A DNA stretch of 64,000 nucleotides from Diplonema papillatum. Lineage: Eukaryota; Euglenozoa; Diplonemea; Diplonemida; Diplonemidae. Under the pieces are notes generated by a model. That model worked only from the letters and a program-made list of their open reading frames with translations, did not search any database and was not told the origin of the DNA. The stretch covers positions 62,001 through 126,000 of the forward strand of contig JAPJBO010000383.1 in assembly GCA_030068145.1 (NCBI GenBank). Reading direction: 5' to 3'. A program made the position numbers and the translations under genes. Of this stretch, positions 35,908 through 46,915 are shown one piece after another. How positions within the stretch are numbered: the stretch's first letter is position 1; each line of letters starts with the position of its first letter.

Positions 35908-37325
35908 GTATCACGGACGTCGTCGACAAGATCCCCGGGATGAACACGCTGGTCACCGACGCGATCTGCGACGGGATTGCCGGTTTTTGCTGCGTGCCGA
36001 ACTTCGTCGTCGTGCCCCTCGACCCGCTGCTCGACCACGCCGTCGAGCTCAGCCACCCGAAGCCGAAGGGCGTCCTGCGGATGGCCGTCGAGAGCGCGAG
36101 CAACCTCGAAGCAGGGGACACCAGCATCACCGGGAAGAAGAGCAGCGACGCGTACGTGAAGATGAGGGTCGGCGCGGCGACGAAGTCGACTTCGGCCGTG
36201 ACCTCGCTGGACCCCGTCTGGACCGAGGGCAACGTGAAGGACTTCGTCGTGCACGACATGGACCAGCACGTCGAGTTCGAAGTGCTCGACGCCGACGGCA
36301 TCCTCCGCGGATCCGACGATTCGCTCGGCCTTGTATACTCCAACGAACAAACCCTCGGCGGCGGCACACTCGTTCGAAGTGGAGTGCCCGTGCGGGGCCT
36401 GCTGAGGGCCGGAAGAAACGCGGAGTACCACCTCGCGCGAAAAGTCAGGGACGAAGAGTTGTCCGTCGACGGAGAAGTCGTGTTCACAACGAATCCGAGC
36501 GTCGGCGTCTCCGGGCTGCCGTCGACGCTGTATTTGAGCCCGTCTTGGCTCGAGCTGTCGTCAGACCCTGCTGCGCCGAATGAGGCGTTCCTGGTGTCGG
36601 TACAAGTCGACGAGATCAAAGGGATGCCGTCCGGGGTCGAGGCGGACCTCAACGGCCCGTTCCGCGTCCGTGTGACCGCGCAGGATGGCGAAAGCGCCGT
36701 CAGCAAAGTCGGCACGGCGAAGCACAACGGAAACATCGACGGGCTCACGCTGCTGAAAACGCTGGTGAAGATGGCGGCTGGCGGCGCGTCGGAAGACGAG
36801 ATCGCGGAGGCCCTCGAAATCGACCCGGAACTGGTGGAGAAGGCGCTCGCGATCGTCCGGGTCGACGACTTCGGCGACGAGCCCGGCGAAGAAGCCTCGT
36901 TCTGGGCCGAGGACGCGGTCGCGTCGGTGCTGAGGAACAAAGCGATCGAGCACCCGCAGTTCCTGCACCGAACGTACCTCGTCATCAACCCGGCGTCCGA
37001 CCTCGAAAAACTCGGCGAATTCACCTGCAGAGTCACCCTCGAAGTGCTGAGCAGCAAGGACCACGTCCTCGGGTGCGCCACCGTCGACTACAACGTCGCC
37101 GGGCAGTACGACGCCGGCGAGAAGGCACAGAAGCTGCTGCACGGGCCCTTTGCCATCGACGTGAATCTCTCCGAGAAGCAGTCGGGCGCGTTCTCTTTCG
37201 TCGGCAAGGGCAAGAAAGTGCGCGATGCGTTCGAAGGCACGTGGCAGCTCTACGGAAGTGTGCAAGTCGAAGGATTGCGACTGTCTCAGAAGCACCAGGA
37301 CCCCATGGGTGGACCTGCGTCTTAG
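35908..37325 (+). CDS. Double-SMP/C2 protein, exon 3 (end of SMP-2, C2-2, C2-like)
   Basis: The acceptor is CGGCCAG at 35907; joined codon 996 is GGT. The exon completes SMP-2 (IPGMNTLVTDAICDG, then CCVPNFVVVPLDP, parallel to CVVPNFIAVPLHP in SMP-1). It then encodes C2-2 (about 1049-1180), opening GVLRMAVESASNLE with acidic loop residues in SDAYV and LDADGILRGSDDSLG, a closing LYLSPSWLEL strand, and a second C2-like module starting LVSVQVDEIKGMP. Stop TAG at 37323-37325. The whole protein is 1467 residues. The last codons and 3' flank are duplicated downstream at 37577. Splice phases agree across both introns (1190 + 1796 + 1418 = 4404 bases). Confidence 0.8.
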
Positions 37326-37830
37326 CTTCCGTCGAACAAGCTGCTTGAGCTACCAACGCGACTGACCGGTACAGACTCCAGCATAGCCAAGCAGCACGAT
37401 GGTGCTGGAAAGCTGCAAGAAAGTAGCAAAAAGACCACCGAAAGGACATATCTCCAAACGTGTACCGTTGAAAGCGACGCGGGCATGATAAAGTGCTGCG
37501 TACGACTGTCTCACTTGGTCTCTTTCCTCTTCCGTTTCAGAGGGGAAGAAAGGAGTGGAGGAAGACAGTGGGTAGTGGACTTGCGTCTTAGCTTCGTCGA
37601 ACAAGCTGCTTGGGCTACCAACGCGACTCACGGGTACAGCCTACAGCATATCCAGGCAGCACGATGGTGCCGGAAAGCTGCAAAAGGGTGGCAAAATGAC
37701 CACCGAAAAGACATTAACACCGGACCTGTAAACGTGTAGCGTTGAAACCGACGCGGGCGTGATAAAGTGCTGCGTTGGGCACGCGGTGGCAACGAGACTG
37801 TCTCACTTGGGTCTCTTTCCTCTTCCCGTT
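37311..37830 (+). repeat. Tandem duplication of the double-SMP gene 3' end
   Basis: A segment from the last codons (TGGACCTGCGTCTTAGCTT at 37311) through AGCAGCACGATGGTGC, GCGTGATAAAGTGCTGCG-type and CTGTCTCACTTGG sequence is repeated 266 bases on (TGGACTTGCGTCTTAGCTT at 37577). Copies differ by small substitutions and indels. Confidence 0.9.
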
Positions 37831-38052
37831 TGTGAGATTCTGAAGTGCGGGAAGACAACCAACAAACGCCTCTCCTTTTGCACTATGAAATAGCCTCCGC
37901 GGTTCCTCGAGTCATCTTTCCTCACTCTACGCGTACCTGGCGCTCCACGCTCATTTTCGACCGGCGTACTTCCTGCTGTTGTTCGAAGCTGCAACATCTG
38001 CTCTCGTTTGTGAGAAAGCAGTTTTTTCAAACATCAAGGCTTCTTCTTCCTG

Positions 38053-38210
38053 AAAAAGTGTGTTCAAATACTGATGGACACCGATTCAGAAGGACGTCTG
38101 TTTCTTAAACAAGGTGTTCTTTTGCAAATACTGACAGACAAGGATTCAGAACGGCGACGGCTGTTCTTCTGTATCTGAAAATAGGTGTTTGCAAATACTG
38201 CTGGACACAC
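38053..38210 (+). repeat. Short tandem repeat, CAAATACTG type
   Basis: CAAATACTGATGGACACCGA, CAAATACTGACAGACAAGGA and CAAATACTGCTGGACACACT recur with roughly 60-base spacing. 37831-38559 otherwise has no supported gene. Confidence 0.85.
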
Positions 38211-38559
38211 TGCCGCGCGTGCGAGCGTGAGCAACCTTCAACACACTCTGCGAACGGTCTACGGGGTGCTTACTCGCACTTTTGTCCCCGTTGTTACCGA
38301 AGCTACATTCTGGACCTTCACCAGGACAAACGAAACGACAAAAAAATAATAGGCGCGATGTTTGTTTGTACGTGCCAAAAAAACAAGACGCCCGTTCATT
38401 TTCATCCGTTTCTTTCGCCGTCTCCTGGTCCAAAGCATCGCCAACACCGGGGAACTCCGTTTCTGCACGACAAGAACATAGCATGGCAAATCCACGCGCA
38501 AACGGAAAGGTGGGACACCTTGGATCGTTGGCACTTCCCTGCTTCCTGAGATCACGGAC

Positions 38560-38895
38560 ACTTGCTTTGTTCGGTTTGTTCGAGGCAGTAAGGTCTACAG
38601 TCGCGAAACGCGCTGTAGCAATTAGTGACCTCTTTGCGGATCAGTTCCCGAGGATCGGAGTGGAGTTGCAGAGAAAGCGGCACCGCTTCGCTGGGCAGTG
38701 CCTGAGGGCGGACCAGCCCGCGTCGAGCGTGCTTCTTGCAGCGACGCGTCGAAAGAAGAACGCGGTTGACCTCCGCTTTCTTATCTCGACGTGCTCCAAC
38801 GCGACCTCCGCATGTCGAACATGGAGGAGATCCGGGAGCTGGTGGCAGACAGGGTAGCTTGGGACGCGAAGGTCCAAGGGGGGTATCCATCTTAA
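38560..38895 (+). mobile_element. LINE-type retrotransposon, C-terminal fragment
   Basis: The frame reads QRKRHRFAGQCLRADQPASS then, after a frame shift near 38780, LDVLQRDLRMSNMEEIREL and DRVAWDAKV before TAA at 38893. An RR-x-RFAGH-type block followed by a DxxxM..R..W block is the usual C-terminal signature of many LINE-like reverse transcriptases. TATCCATCTTAAGCACGGGG follows the stop and recurs, with variants, near 39296 and 39328, so it may be the element's 3' tail. Confidence 0.65.
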
Positions 38896-39404
38896 GCACG
38901 GGGGGCACTCTGGGTGTAGCATGAACGCACCTGCAGTGGTGACCACTGTGGAACTATGTCCGTTGAGCTTGTTTCAGACCGCGTGGCTCATGGATCTGGC
39001 CGCTGGTACTTTGGTATCCGCTGTGTTCCTTCACTCGAAGCTTGCCCGGAAGAAGATGGCACTGCCACTCTGTCATTCGCAAACAAGTGCCACCAGTCCA
39101 GTTCCTCAACCCTTGACACCACGCACACGAACGCGTCTCCTCCGGACGACAACAACGTCATCAGAGCTTGACAAATCATCAACTACGTCGATCACCGCTG
39201 GAATATTGCTCTATAGTTGGGAGACGTCCGCACTTTCTCGACCCTGGGCATTCTTTGAGGCTGATTTTGGTGACTGTTTGAAACCATGGGCGGGTTATCC
39301 ATCTTAAACACGGGGGTACGGCTATCCATCTTATGCACGGGGGAGGGGGCATCCGATAAAAAACAGTAACGGAGAATCGGCTGAGAAGAAGACCGGTAGT
39401 AGTA
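38896..39404. other. Stretch between LINE fragments
   Basis: Holds two further TATCCATCTTAAACACGGGG-type tails (about 39296-39350). No gene recognised. Confidence 0.5.
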
Positions 39405-40427
39405 AAAAAAAAAAACGATAAATAACGATAACGCCACGGAAGGACAGATACCGGCAACTGGTTTCGAGCTAGAGCCACCACGAAGAGGCCGTAAACCGAA
39501 CATTATTTCGTGGACGGAAAAGGCCCTCCGGAAAGCCGAAGTCGAAGGCGCAGTGACAGTCAGAGTGCGATAGCCCGCACGCGGAACCCCCGGAAAGGAG
39601 ACCCCTTCGCGGTTATACGGAACATCCCGGTGGTCCAGTGGGCAAGGGGCCACCGCGACAACGCGGATATCAACGCGGCCGACGAAGCAGCGACCAATGC
39701 GCACCAAAGTAACCGCTCATTCGACATCGAGTGGTGCTACAGCGCAGCCAAAGTCACAAGACTGTGTCGACGCCGGCAGCAGCAACCCGACGACAACGAC
39801 GAGGCGAATGACCTGGTGCAGCTGGAAGAGAGTGACCGTTTCCTGCGGAGGAGCCGCAACTGCAGCCGTGATATGGCGGTCGACGGATGGAGTGCCGCCA
39901 CGGTGCCTCAGCACGCTCATCCCCCGGGCACTGTGGAAGTTACACGGCGCGACGGACTTGCTCCAGGCCCTGGTCCGAAGGACGATCATGCCGTTTAGAA
40001 CGAGCGAGGCGTGCGCCGTCGTAGGATGCGCTGAACGAGGAAGCGCTAAGCACGTGCTCACGGCCAACGACGAGCTTCACGTGCGGAGTTACGGACCCGA
40101 AGCAGACCTGGCGAGAATTATGGACAATGCAACGTGACGTACTGGCAAATCATGGATGACTTCGCAGCGCGCAACGCTACTGTAATGAAAAGTGTATGCG
40201 AGCGGATCAGCCACCAAGAGCCCAGCGGAAAGGCTGCGGAGTGGGCATCCTGGCTCAAGCATGAATTAAAGTCTAGCCCGAAACAGTAGAGCTGCCCATC
40301 CAACCCCCCCCCCGCCCACCGACCAGCTGAACCTCACAAAACAATCAAAATATCGAAAGACACCAATCTGTACGTCCCACGGGATCGTCGGAAGCACAAA
40401 GAAAAAAAACGATAAATAACGATAAGC
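39405..40427 (+). mobile_element. LINE fragment with RNase H remnant and repeated tail
   Basis: An A-rich CGATAAATAACGATAA tail occurs at 39405-39433 and again at 40400-40427, bracketing decayed coding sequence. Visible remnants: an RNase H C-terminal block, PVVQWARGHRDNADINAADE (39620-39690); a CAVVGC...KHVLTANDELH block like the terminal zinc-knuckle region; and an open tail ending at 40288. Frames shift several times. Confidence 0.6.
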
Positions 40428-40486
40428 CGACACTCCTGTCCAGGAATCGCAACACAGAACCAGTCTGGAAAGAAAGCCGTATCGCT

Positions 40487-41728
40487 ATGAAGACCACGGT
40501 GGTGTTGCTGGCTCTCGCCGGGGGAGCTGCCGGGATCGACAACGGGCTGGGGCTGACGCCGCCGATGGGGTGGCGCAGCTGGAACACGTTCGGCCACGCC
40601 GTGTCGCAGGACCTCATGCAGGGCGTCATGGACGCCATGGTGGCGAAGGTGCTACCCGTCGACGGCGTACCGACGAGCTTCCTCGACCTCGGGTACAACA
40701 ACGTCGGCCTCGACGACAACTGGCAGGCCTGCGGCACAGGCTACAAAGCCGGGTTCCACGACCAGACGGGGGCGCCGCTGATCAACAAGACCACGTTCCC
40801 GGACATGTCGAGCATGACCGCGTACGGACACGGGAAGGGGCTCAGGGTCGGGTGGTACGCGAACAACTGCATCTGCGCCGAGAACCAGTACCAAGACGCG
40901 GCTTACATCGCGAGCCACATGGAGATGTCCGCCAAGGCGGTGGCAGCCAACGGGTACGACGGGGTGAAGCTCGACAACTGCGGGCAGTTTAAGAACTTGA
41001 CGTGGTGGGCCGAGCTGTTGAACGCGACCGGGAGGCCGATCATGATCGAAAACTGCCACTGGGGAGGCACCGTGCCGGGCCAGACGGGCGGGAACGCGCC
41101 GTGCACCGGTTTGACGATGCCGTCGGACTGCCCGTACAACTTCTTCCGGTCGTCCAGCGATATTTTCAACAACTGGTTCGACGTCATGCGCAACTTGCAG
41201 TCGACCGTCGCGTACTCGGGCAACCCGCCCCTTTCGAGGCCCGGCACCTGGGCGTATCCGGACATGTTGGAGGTCGGGAACATGCCGACACATGAAGAGG
41301 ACCGCACCCACTTCGGCGCGTGGTGCATCGTGTCCGCACCGTTGATTCTCGGCCACAACGTCACGGACGCGGCCATCAACGCACGCATCTGGGACATCGT
41401 CGCGAACAAGGAGGCCATCGCGATCAACCAAGACTGGGCCGGGCATCCAGGCACGCGAATCGTCGGAAACACGACCGGCTCCGTGTACCAGCTGTGGACC
41501 AAGCCTCTCACGGGAGGCGCGGCAGCGGTGTTCATCCTGAACAACTCCTCGGACCCGATGCCGGTCACATTTCAATTCGCCGACTTCGGCTTCACGTCGG
41601 CGGACAACGTGACTGTCCGAGACGTCTGGTCCCACTTCGACGCCGGCACGTACCAAGCGTCATACACCACCGACAGCATCACCACCCACGACAGCAGGTT
41701 CTACAAGCTCAGCAAACAGCAACAGTAA
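40487..41728 (+). CDS. Alpha-galactosidase, glycoside hydrolase family 27, secreted
   Basis: Intronless, 413 residues. The N-terminus MKTTVVLLALAGGAAG is a signal peptide, so the enzyme is probably secreted or lysosomal/vacuolar. Hydrolyses terminal alpha-linked galactose (or, in some family members, N-acetylgalactosamine). Visible GH27 hallmarks: LTPPMGWRSWN at the barrel start (23-33); GLDDNW (74-79); the nucleophile Asp163 in KLDNC; the acid/base candidate Asp225 in RSSSDIFNNW; and INQDWAGHPG before the C-terminal beta domain. Length matches the family. Several N-x-T/S sites fit secretion. A LINE tail ends 60 bases upstream of the ATG, so the promoter may lie within transposon sequence. 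No 3'-end duplication was seen. Confidence 0.93.
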   Translation: MKTTVVLLALAGGAAGIDNGLGLTPPMGWRSWNTFGHAVSQDLMQGVMDAMVAKVLPVDGVPTSFLDLGYNNVGLDDNWQACGTGYKAGFHDQTGAPLINKTTFPDMSSMTAYGHGKGLRVGWYANNCICAENQYQDAAYIASHMEMSAKAVAANGYDGVKLDNCGQFKNLTWWAELLNATGRPIMIENCHWGGTVPGQTGGNAPCTGLTMPSDCPYNFFRSSSDIFNNWFDVMRNLQSTVAYSGNPPLSRPGTWAYPDMLEVGNMPTHEEDRTHFGAWCIVSAPLILGHNVTDAAINARIWDIVANKEAIAINQDWAGHPGTRIVGNTTGSVYQLWTKPLTGGAAAVFILNNSSDPMPVTFQFADFGFTSADNVTVRDVWSHFDAGTYQASYTTDSITTHDSRFYKLSKQQQ

Positions 41729-43869
41729 GGAAGCCTCCGCTACCGGTGGGTCGAAGCACCGTTTTCTCCTTGAGAGAGAAAGTCAGATGTAGTGCCAAAA
41801 GCCATTTCCGTACTACTTCGGACTGCCCCTTCATCCCTTCATCAGGCAAGCGGACCTTCTCTTCGAGGCAGCAACGGGGGCAGTATGCATCTGTAGAAGT
41901 GGCTGTTTGTTCGTGTTCTTATGCATGCATCAATCTGGCGTTCACACCCTTTCTTCTTTTTAGAAAAAGGGTTCGAACTGTTTTCTCTCCTTGAAAGTTG
42001 TACAAATAATATGCTGCGGACCGGACTTCTTAAGTTTTCGTGCTGTCGGAAAAGTAAACGCACGTCAAACGGTTACACTTTCAGTCTATGAAAGCAGTGC
42101 CCCTTGGCGGTTAGTTACGAGCCAGTTATAACTACCATAGGAAAGAGAACCCAACAAAGTTGCTGGCACTGAAACAGGACTGCAAACTTGTATCAAAGGA
42201 CCCACTGATGAGCTCTTTGGTATGGTCTGCGTTCACAAGCGAAACCTGAGACAATAGCGAGGTGTGCACACCCGCGGTGAAAAAGCGAAAACAGAGGGCC
42301 AGTCTCTCAATGTTTCATACCCATACCCCATTTACGGAGTCTACCCCCCTTTTCCCAGTTTTTGCGTTTTTCCCAACCAAAACTACGCATTTTTTTCCTT
42401 TTCAACACCAGAAGAAGACTTGATCTAGCATCAATCATTCATGAGAGGCAGTGTTCTCTCCCAACAGTTGTATTGAAATACCGGTGGCAAACAGTTTCAA
42501 ACTAAGACCCCTCTCGCCACCCCCCTCGTTTCGTGACAAAAAGCGAAGCATAGTGCAGTTTTCTGCTTTCCACCTGTCAAGAGCCATCGTTTGAAGAAAC
42601 ACCTGCTTTTTGTGGAGCAGTCAAGGTGGCCGGCAGTTGCGAATAAGGCCGTATGGGAGGAATTCTTTCCTACCCAGCCGGCAACATAACCACGTATTCC
42701 CTTGATCCCGGTCGCGCCATCAGAGCCGGAAAGGCGCGCTGCACCATTGGCCTTGGCAAGACTTCACTTGATACATGCGTCTGCACGGAAGATTCTGATT
42801 GCGCACCACTCATTAACCTTCTGGGTGAAATCACTTGGGCAAGATATTGACAAGGTTCTGACGATGCATCACTCGTTGAGTTAACTGGGTAAGGTACTGA
42901 CGAAGTGACATGCGACTAAGATTTATGACAGTGCCTTTGTGTGATATGCTGAAGTTTAGCTTCAAAGCATCAAGGTGGCCGTCTACTGTTGGTACTCTGA
43001 CGTGAGCCCCTGGCTATATCTCTGCCCAACGTTTCCCACCCTCAGGCCCTGCTAACGTTTTTCGCTCACCGTTCGCGTATTTTGGTTTCACCATACGCTA
43101 AAGAAATAAGCTTGTCTGACCCAAGTGCTTCCGGGAAAAAAGAAACAGGAAGAAAATCTAAGCAATACGGTATTGATAGGCGCTTCGCTTTGTTTGGCCG
43201 AGTACGCACTTGTTTGTACCCCTTTTCCTATTCAAGGTAAGAATTCGGATCAACTGCCGGAAAACACGCCGGCCTGACACTTCTTTTGGATGCTTAAGAG
43301 AAAGGAATCCCGCTTCTGAAACGACGAGGGATTCCGTGCTGGACACTTCCTAAAGTGTGTTTTCCCGGGTAGGTCGATCGTTCTCGTCGGGGCTTTCGCC
43401 AGCAATTCCGAGGTGTACAAGGCGATGTAGGCGCTCCGTGGGTTCTTCATCTCGCGGCCATGAAAGACACAATGCATGCCCATTGACAAGCCCAGACCTC
43501 GGAGACTCAGCACCAAACTCTTCCTGCGGTCATCGTGGCACAGGCGAGTGCTGCAACGACCGGTTGTGTCACCCCATAGGACCGGCCAGATAACTTCAAC
43601 CTGCATCTGACCACGTGGCCGGTGTACGAATGCTACCTTTGTTTTCATTGAGCTTTCCGAACAGTACCCACACGCCGAACTGCTGCTGTACCATCAGTTG
43701 ACGATCTCACGTCCATATCTGCTTCTGGCAACGTTTAACCGACACTTTTTGCTCGTTGTATTTCAGTGTAACGACCTCTCGTGTCAACGCCCAAAAGGTC
43801 CCCACAGATGGCATTAAACCCATCTGCGTGAGGTGGTCCAGGTATGAGCTGACGTCAGGGTGTTCGTAG
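41729..43869. other. Long stretch without a supported gene
   Basis: A scrap of family A lies at about 42598-42660 (AACACCTGCTTTTTGTGGAG, GCCGGCAGTTGCGAATAAGG). The segment 42526-42590 (GTGACAAAAAGCGAAGCATA to CACCTGTCAAGAGCC) matches the intron at 35385-35450. A 132-codon minus-strand frame at 43250-43648 has no recognised domain. Confidence 0.5.
42408..42470 (+). repeat. Dispersed repeat family K copy 2
   Basis: AGAAGAAGACTTGATCTAGC, ATCAATCATTCATGAGAGGC, AGTGTTCT: close to 6715-6785, with one base lost from the palindromic core. Confidence 0.75.
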
Positions 43870-44130
43870 CATACCCCGGGGAGGGAGGAAATATAGAGGT
43901 AGAGGGGCAAATACAAACACAACCTGATTTGTTCCTCGCTTACACCACCGTGTGTTGGTTTCTCACTCAGGACTTTGACCTGTTGTGTTTGTGTGATTCG
44001 TCGTGTAGGGGTGGACCCACATGGCCTCACGTCCGTTCAACACGTGGTTCGGTAGTTACCGCACTTGGAATCCCTTCGGTTATTTTCATCTAGCAGCTTT
44101 TGTGGAGCATTTCCTTCCCTGGCGCTTGTG
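43870..44130 (+). repeat. Dispersed repeat family G copy 2
   Basis: GAGGGGCAAATACAAACACA, CTTACACCACCGTGTGTTGG, GACTTTGACCTGTTGTGTTT, GTTCAACACGTGGTTCGGTA and GGAGCATTTCCTTCC match 16040-16300. It ends about 110 bases before the next gene. Confidence 0.85.
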
Positions 44131-44240
44131 TAAAAAGCCGAAAGACACCGACAGATTACACCTACAGTACCCTCGGTTGATCGTCGGCAGCACACGCAGG
44201 AATAGCACGGGGGTGGCGGGTGGTGTGTCCCTCCCCAACG

Positions 44241-44858
44241 ATGAAGTGGCTCGCCGGTTGCGCAGCGGCGGCCGCCGGGGGCGGCTTGTGGACGATGAAG
44301 CTGATGAACGAGAATCGGGACACAAACCAGTTTCTGTGGCGCAACGCGTCGATTGTGAAGCAGGTCAACCGGTGCGAGCCGGGGGCTGCTGAAGGGGACC
44401 CCGAGCGGTCGGTGACGGCGGCCGTCTGCAAAACGACGCCGCCGGGACTGACCCACGCGTACTGGGGCCAGCCCATGAGCGAAGGTGTGTGGGAGTGGAC
44501 GGTGCGGCAGGAGGCGGGGCCCATGGAGGTAGGCATCAGCGGGCTGCCGTCGTTCGTCGACTACCATTTCAAGGTGATGCGGCCGCTCGACGAGGTGGCG
44601 TCCTGGAGGGGGGTCATCGGCGACTTCATCAACCACGCGGGCGTCACCACGACGAGCCTCCTCGACAAGGACACGCCGTACCTCTGCTTCGAGCTGGACA
44701 TGGACGCCAAGGTCTTGACGATTACAGACGCGAACGGAATGCGTGCCAAGACATCGACGCCACCCGACCACGCCCCTTACTACGCAGCGGTCCGCTTCTC
44801 GAAGGCACCGGCAGCTCTCATCATGGTACACCCGCCGCACCGTATCGACCAATTGTGA
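44241..44858 (+). CDS. Small SPRY-like protein
   Basis: 205 residues from the ATG at 44241; TGA at 44856-44858. The N-terminus MKWLAGCAAAAAGGGLW is hydrophobic and could be a signal or membrane anchor. The middle (YWGQPMSEGVWEWTV, then PMEVGISG) and end (LCFELDMDAKVLTI, YYAAVRFS) follow the strand spacing of SPRY/B30.2-type interaction domains. The match is weak and I may be wrong. Two Cys flank the N-terminal part. It sits after a family G repeat, and its last roughly 170 bases are repeated immediately downstream. Partner and pathway unknown. Confidence 0.5.
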   Translation: MKWLAGCAAAAAGGGLWTMKLMNENRDTNQFLWRNASIVKQVNRCEPGAAEGDPERSVTAAVCKTTPPGLTHAYWGQPMSEGVWEWTVRQEAGPMEVGISGLPSFVDYHFKVMRPLDEVASWRGVIGDFINHAGVTTTSLLDKDTPYLCFELDMDAKVLTITDANGMRAKTSTPPDHAPYYAAVRFSKAPAALIMVHPPHRIDQL

Positions 44859-44867
44859 TGAATAGTG

Positions 44868-45010
44868 CGCTCCTCTGCTTCGAGCTGGACATGGACACTA
44901 AAGTCTTGACGATTACAGACGCGAACGGAATGCGTGCCAAGACATCGAAGCCACCCGACCACGCTCTCATCATGGTGCACCCGCCACACCGTATTGACCA
45001 ACCAGTGTGA
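44868..45010 (+). pseudogene. Tandem copy of the SPRY-like gene 3' end
   Basis: Starts TCCTCTGCTTCGAGCTGGAC, repeats ACGCGAACGGAATGCGTGCC and ends at the stop region (CCGTATTGACCAACCAGTG). About 40 bases present in the parent (44775-44817) are deleted. Confidence 0.9.
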
Positions 45011-45989
45011 TGATGAGGTGTCTGCCGTAAGCTCTGTACCCGCTTAGAGGTCTCTCCGTTGGTGTTGGTTGCGGTAGTACGCAGACGATTGATGGTTGTC
45101 GACGCAAACGACGAGGGCAAGGACGTACTGCGCGTTGTGTTTCAAGTTGAACGTAGAAACTCGCCGAGATGGTATCCGACCTGAAAAGAAGCAGGTTCCG
45201 ATCATTTGGGAAGGCGGTCAACAGAGCGGGCGCGTTGTTTTCGAAAATGTGCAAAGACTGCTAAGTAGCGCAGGGAATATGTTGACTAGACGGCTTGAGT
45301 CTATGCTGCTCACACGATCGCAGAGTCGGAAGCTCCAACATACCCGGATGTCCGAATAATCCAACTCGATTCAACCCTGTGGGCGTAAAACTGCGGGGTT
45401 GAGGTGCATACCAAGGACCGAGACAAGAACCAACGCTAGCAATAGCAGCGGTGAGTGAATGGAACACACCAGCACACGACTTCAAGTCGGTGCAAGTCCG
45501 CAAGAGGTTCTGCCCTAACAGCTTTTGACGCCGGAAGAATATTTGTAGTAAGTCAAGAGTTGCGGCACAAGTATTCCAGGGACACACACCCTACTAGACT
45601 GAAACTAAGCTTTTCCCCCATCAAGTCTTCTCTTCTCTCCGACGAAAGCTTGATGCTAGCATCAAGCACGTAGAATAGCAGACAGCAGTGCCTAAACATT
45701 AAATTAACAGTTCCGCAGCCTAGCTAGCTGATCAACCTGATCTCTCTCCCGACCTCTCTAGCCCTGTCACCGTGACGCCTGTTGCTATCCAATGCCGGGT
45801 GCTGCCAACTTCCGTCGGGAGTGACGGTAGGTGTTGATTGCTGATCTGGTTTGCTTTGCCTTCCCTTGCTTTTACGAGCGCGTCAGGAAATGCAGAATTG
45901 TTGAATATTTTTGGCGTTGTGGGTTTTGGGTATGTGCTGCTGCTGTCGTTATTAAGCCGGTCCATCTTCTCCTGCTCAACTAACCCGTC
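45011..45989. other. Intergenic stretch
   Basis: No supported gene. Family K copy 3 lies at 45640-45715. Confidence 0.5.
45640..45715 (+). repeat. Dispersed repeat family K copy 3
   Basis: GCTTGATGCTAGCATCAAGC (an extended palindrome) then CAGTGCCTAAACATTAAATT, matching the CCTAAACATTAAACT of copy 1. Confidence 0.75.
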
Positions 45990-46435
45990 AAAGTCTGGGG
46001 TTAGAACGCAAGGATTCTGCGGCGATACTCAGGTGCCTAATAGGAGCCACTCCGATGACTACCTCTTCGCACGTGAGGAGTAGACGCAACTTACCACTGC
46101 ATGGGGAGTTCAGCTAGTGCGTGTTTAAGATCGCGCTCATTTCTCAAAACCACCGATCTTAAAGACGGGGGAGGGTACAAGGTGAAGCAGTTCAGCGTCA
46201 CTTAGAGTGAGATCTCACTCTAAGTGACGCTGAACCAGGACTTTTGCAGTTCAGCGTCACTTAGAGTGAGCTCACTGTATCCAATACGCGTGTAAATCAA
46301 CACCCGGAAAGCTGGTGTGACACCCCCTATTTCTTAGCTCCAGCAATAACTCCAGCTTCTGAAGCTGGACTCCACGGTGTGGGGCAAGTGAGAATTTTTC
46401 TTCACGTAGTTCCAATGTCAACTAGGCCGGGAAGG
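45990..46435 (+). repeat. Dispersed repeat family D, copy upstream of truncated MetRS
   Basis: GGTTAGAACGCAAGGATTCT, GACTACCTCTTCGCACGTGA, TTAGCTCCAGCAATAACTCC and CAACTAGGCCGG correspond in order to 47325-47705. The central part is replaced by a 46-bp palindrome and a third half-copy. Confidence 0.8.
46190..46235. repeat. Perfect 46-bp palindrome
   Basis: Two 23-base arms meet at AGATCT. A third arm copy in the left-arm orientation begins at 46249 (GTTCAGCGTCACTTAGAGTG) and ends in a short palindromic GAGCTC. Confidence 0.97.
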
Positions 46436-46915
46436 GGGGAGGGGATCTGCTGCGGAGCCAGCTCCATGTACTACGGCGTGGCTTTGTTCCTCAACATTGA
46501 GCACGGCCGTTTCATCCTGACCGTGGGGGCTCTACTTGGGACCCATCGAACACCGGTGTCGATGCCGTTAAGCCGTCCGCAGAGCCCAAAAACCTTCCGG
46601 GCTGGACCTGAAGAGTTCGTTGCCTCGGTTCCCGGCGCCCCCCGGAGGCATTCAACCCGGAGTTTTTCAAGCTCTTTGCTTCTTTCTTATCCTATGGAAT
46701 AGGTTAAACCGCCGCCAACGTCAGCGTTCATTTTTTAACGGTCATGATTGCTCAAGTGCAAGTGCTGGGTTCGCAGTGAAGGAAAGAGGGAACGAATTCA
46801 GCCTGTTCCACCAGATCCTGGGGGCAGAACTGTCTCAGGGGATCCGTATCACCTCAAGTGTCGGTACACATCCTCTCAAATTCCAGTAGGTGTGGGGGTG
46901 GGTGAGGGAGTCGGG
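46436..46915. other. Segment unique to the first MetRS unit
   Basis: About 450 bases between family D and the MetRS start that have no counterpart in the second unit. A 107-codon frame (46379-46702) has no recognised domain. Could be an insertion here or a deletion in the other copy. Confidence 0.5.
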
